A stretch of DNA of 42,424 bases from contig JAFQLU010000049.1 of assembly GCA_017396465.1 (NCBI GenBank), positions 1-42,424 on the forward strand. Reading direction: 5' to 3'. The notes under the pieces are model-generated. The model was given only the letters and a program-made list of their open reading frames with translations. It made no database searches and had not been told where the DNA came from. Of this stretch, positions 42,160 to 42,424 are shown piece by piece (within the stretch, counting starts at the first letter, position 1; each line of letters begins with the position of its first letter). A program made the position numbers and the translations under genes. The stretch is from Clostridia bacterium (lineage in GTDB: Bacteria; Bacillota; Clostridia; UBA1381; UBA9506).

Positions 42160-42197
42160 AACCTCCTTTGGCAGAAAAATACCAAAGGAGGTTTTTT
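42160..42197 (+). terminator. Second terminator-like hairpin, sequestering a ribosome site
   Basis: AACCTCCTTTGG pairs perfectly with CCAAAGGAGGTT around a 10-nt loop, then Ts. It begins ten bases after the T-box terminator tail. Its 3' arm contains AAAGGAGG, a consensus ribosome site, 9 bp before an ATG. Confidence 0.7.
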
Positions 42198-42200
42198 TAT

Positions 42201-42251
42201 ATGTTTATTCTGGCAAAACGATGGCGTGGGTATCGTGCTCTATCCCGATAA
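42201..42251 (+). CDS. Possible 16-codon leader peptide with one Trp
   Basis: An ATG 9 bp after AAAGGAGG opens a frame reading MFILAKRWRGYRALSR and then TAA, ending 44 bp before trpB. The ribosome site is buried in the preceding hairpin. Its one Trp codon and location between the leader and trpB suggest a regulatory peptide, but with only one Trp and no conservation data it may be chance. Confidence 0.25.
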   Translation: MFILAKRWRGYRALSR

Positions 42252-42295
42252 AACACAAATACAAAAATATCAAACAAATTTTGGAGGAATCAATA

Positions 42296-42424
42296 ATGAA
42301 ATACAATGATATCGACTTTACCACATACTTTAAAAACTATCCCGATGAAAAAGGCTTTTTCGGTCCTTTTGGCGGCTCCTTTGTTTCGCAGGAGCTGGAA
42401 AAGGCAATGGAAGAAATCTCGGAA
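42296..42424 (+). CDS. trpB: Tryptophan synthase beta subunit, 3' partial
   Basis: Only the first 43 codons are visible. The sequence FFGPFGGSFVSQELEKAMEEI matches the N-terminal signature of TrpB (usually YFGxFGGRFVPETLxxAL). The full enzyme makes tryptophan from indole and serine with pyridoxal phosphate. GGAGG precedes the start. The tryptophan T-box upstream supports the call. trpE-type genes are not between the leader and trpB, so this trpB may be first in its operon or stand alone. The start at ATG gives MKYNDIDFTTYF. Confidence 0.82.
   Translation, partial: MKYNDIDFTTYFKNYPDEKGFFGPFGGSFVSQELEKAMEEISE

Noticed and set aside
41998-42309. 103-residue open frame across the T-box
   Set aside because: It reads through the T-box, both terminators and into trpB in another frame; no ribosome site.
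1-42424. CRISPR arrays, tRNA, rRNA, insertion sequences, prophage genes
   Set aside because: No regularly spaced repeats, clover-leaf signatures, rRNA blocks, transposase or phage motifs were seen on either strand.

Overview
The window looks like a chromosome segment of an anaerobic, fibre-degrading member of the Clostridia (Bacillota), probably from a gut. The evidence is the near-consensus sigma-A promoters with 17-bp spacers, the strong GGAGG ribosome sites, an L-box lysine riboswitch, a T-box leader, the ispH-S1 gene fusion typical of Clostridia, and a large set of glycoside hydrolases and carbohydrate-binding secreted proteins. No CRISPR array, tRNA, rRNA, transposase or prophage gene was seen.

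Layout. 1-4971: a huge secreted multi-domain esterase (5' end cut by the window), an intergenic block of nested inverted repeats, and a small SGNH esterase. 5049-8100 (minus): lysine/diaminopimelate operon asd-dapA-dapB behind a lysine riboswitch and terminator. 8141-12529: housekeeping run yajC, TIGR04086-type membrane protein, cmk, plsC and an ispH-ribosomal protein S1 fusion that carries its own internal promoter and ribosome site for the S1 half. 12651-16691: a small membrane protein, then a GH2 beta-mannosidase-like enzyme with a serine esterase of the beta-lactamase fold. 16752-22443: purine salvage, xpt plus a four-gene BMP-type nucleoside ABC transporter. 22575-27167: a 1530-residue secreted glycerophosphodiesterase with duplicated LamG-like domains. 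27259-36360: a glycan-degradation locus (GH36, GH10, GH39, a divergent GH36-like enzyme, and a QueG-like Fe-S protein) with two AraC-type regulators. 37315-38388: prfA. 38608-41754: a 1048-residue secreted protein built only of beta-sandwich-like modules. 41840-42424: a tryptophan T-box leader followed by a second terminator-like hairpin and the start of trpB.

How it fits together. The GH2, GH10, GH39 and both GH36-like enzymes lack signal peptides, so they should act inside the cell on imported oligosaccharides of xylan/mannan/galactoside type; the matching sugar transporter is not in this window. The large secreted proteins would act outside, and three of them share a similar C-terminal-type module. 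The two AraC regulators are each divergent from a hydrolase gene or operon, the usual arrangement for local sugar-responsive activators.

The observations most worth a second look are the tandem attenuation structure before trpB, the internal expression signals in ispH-rpsA, the tandem duplication at the 3' side of the lysine riboswitch, the inverted-repeat element at 3560-3877, and the modular secreted proteins. All names come from reading motifs by eye; no database search was run.
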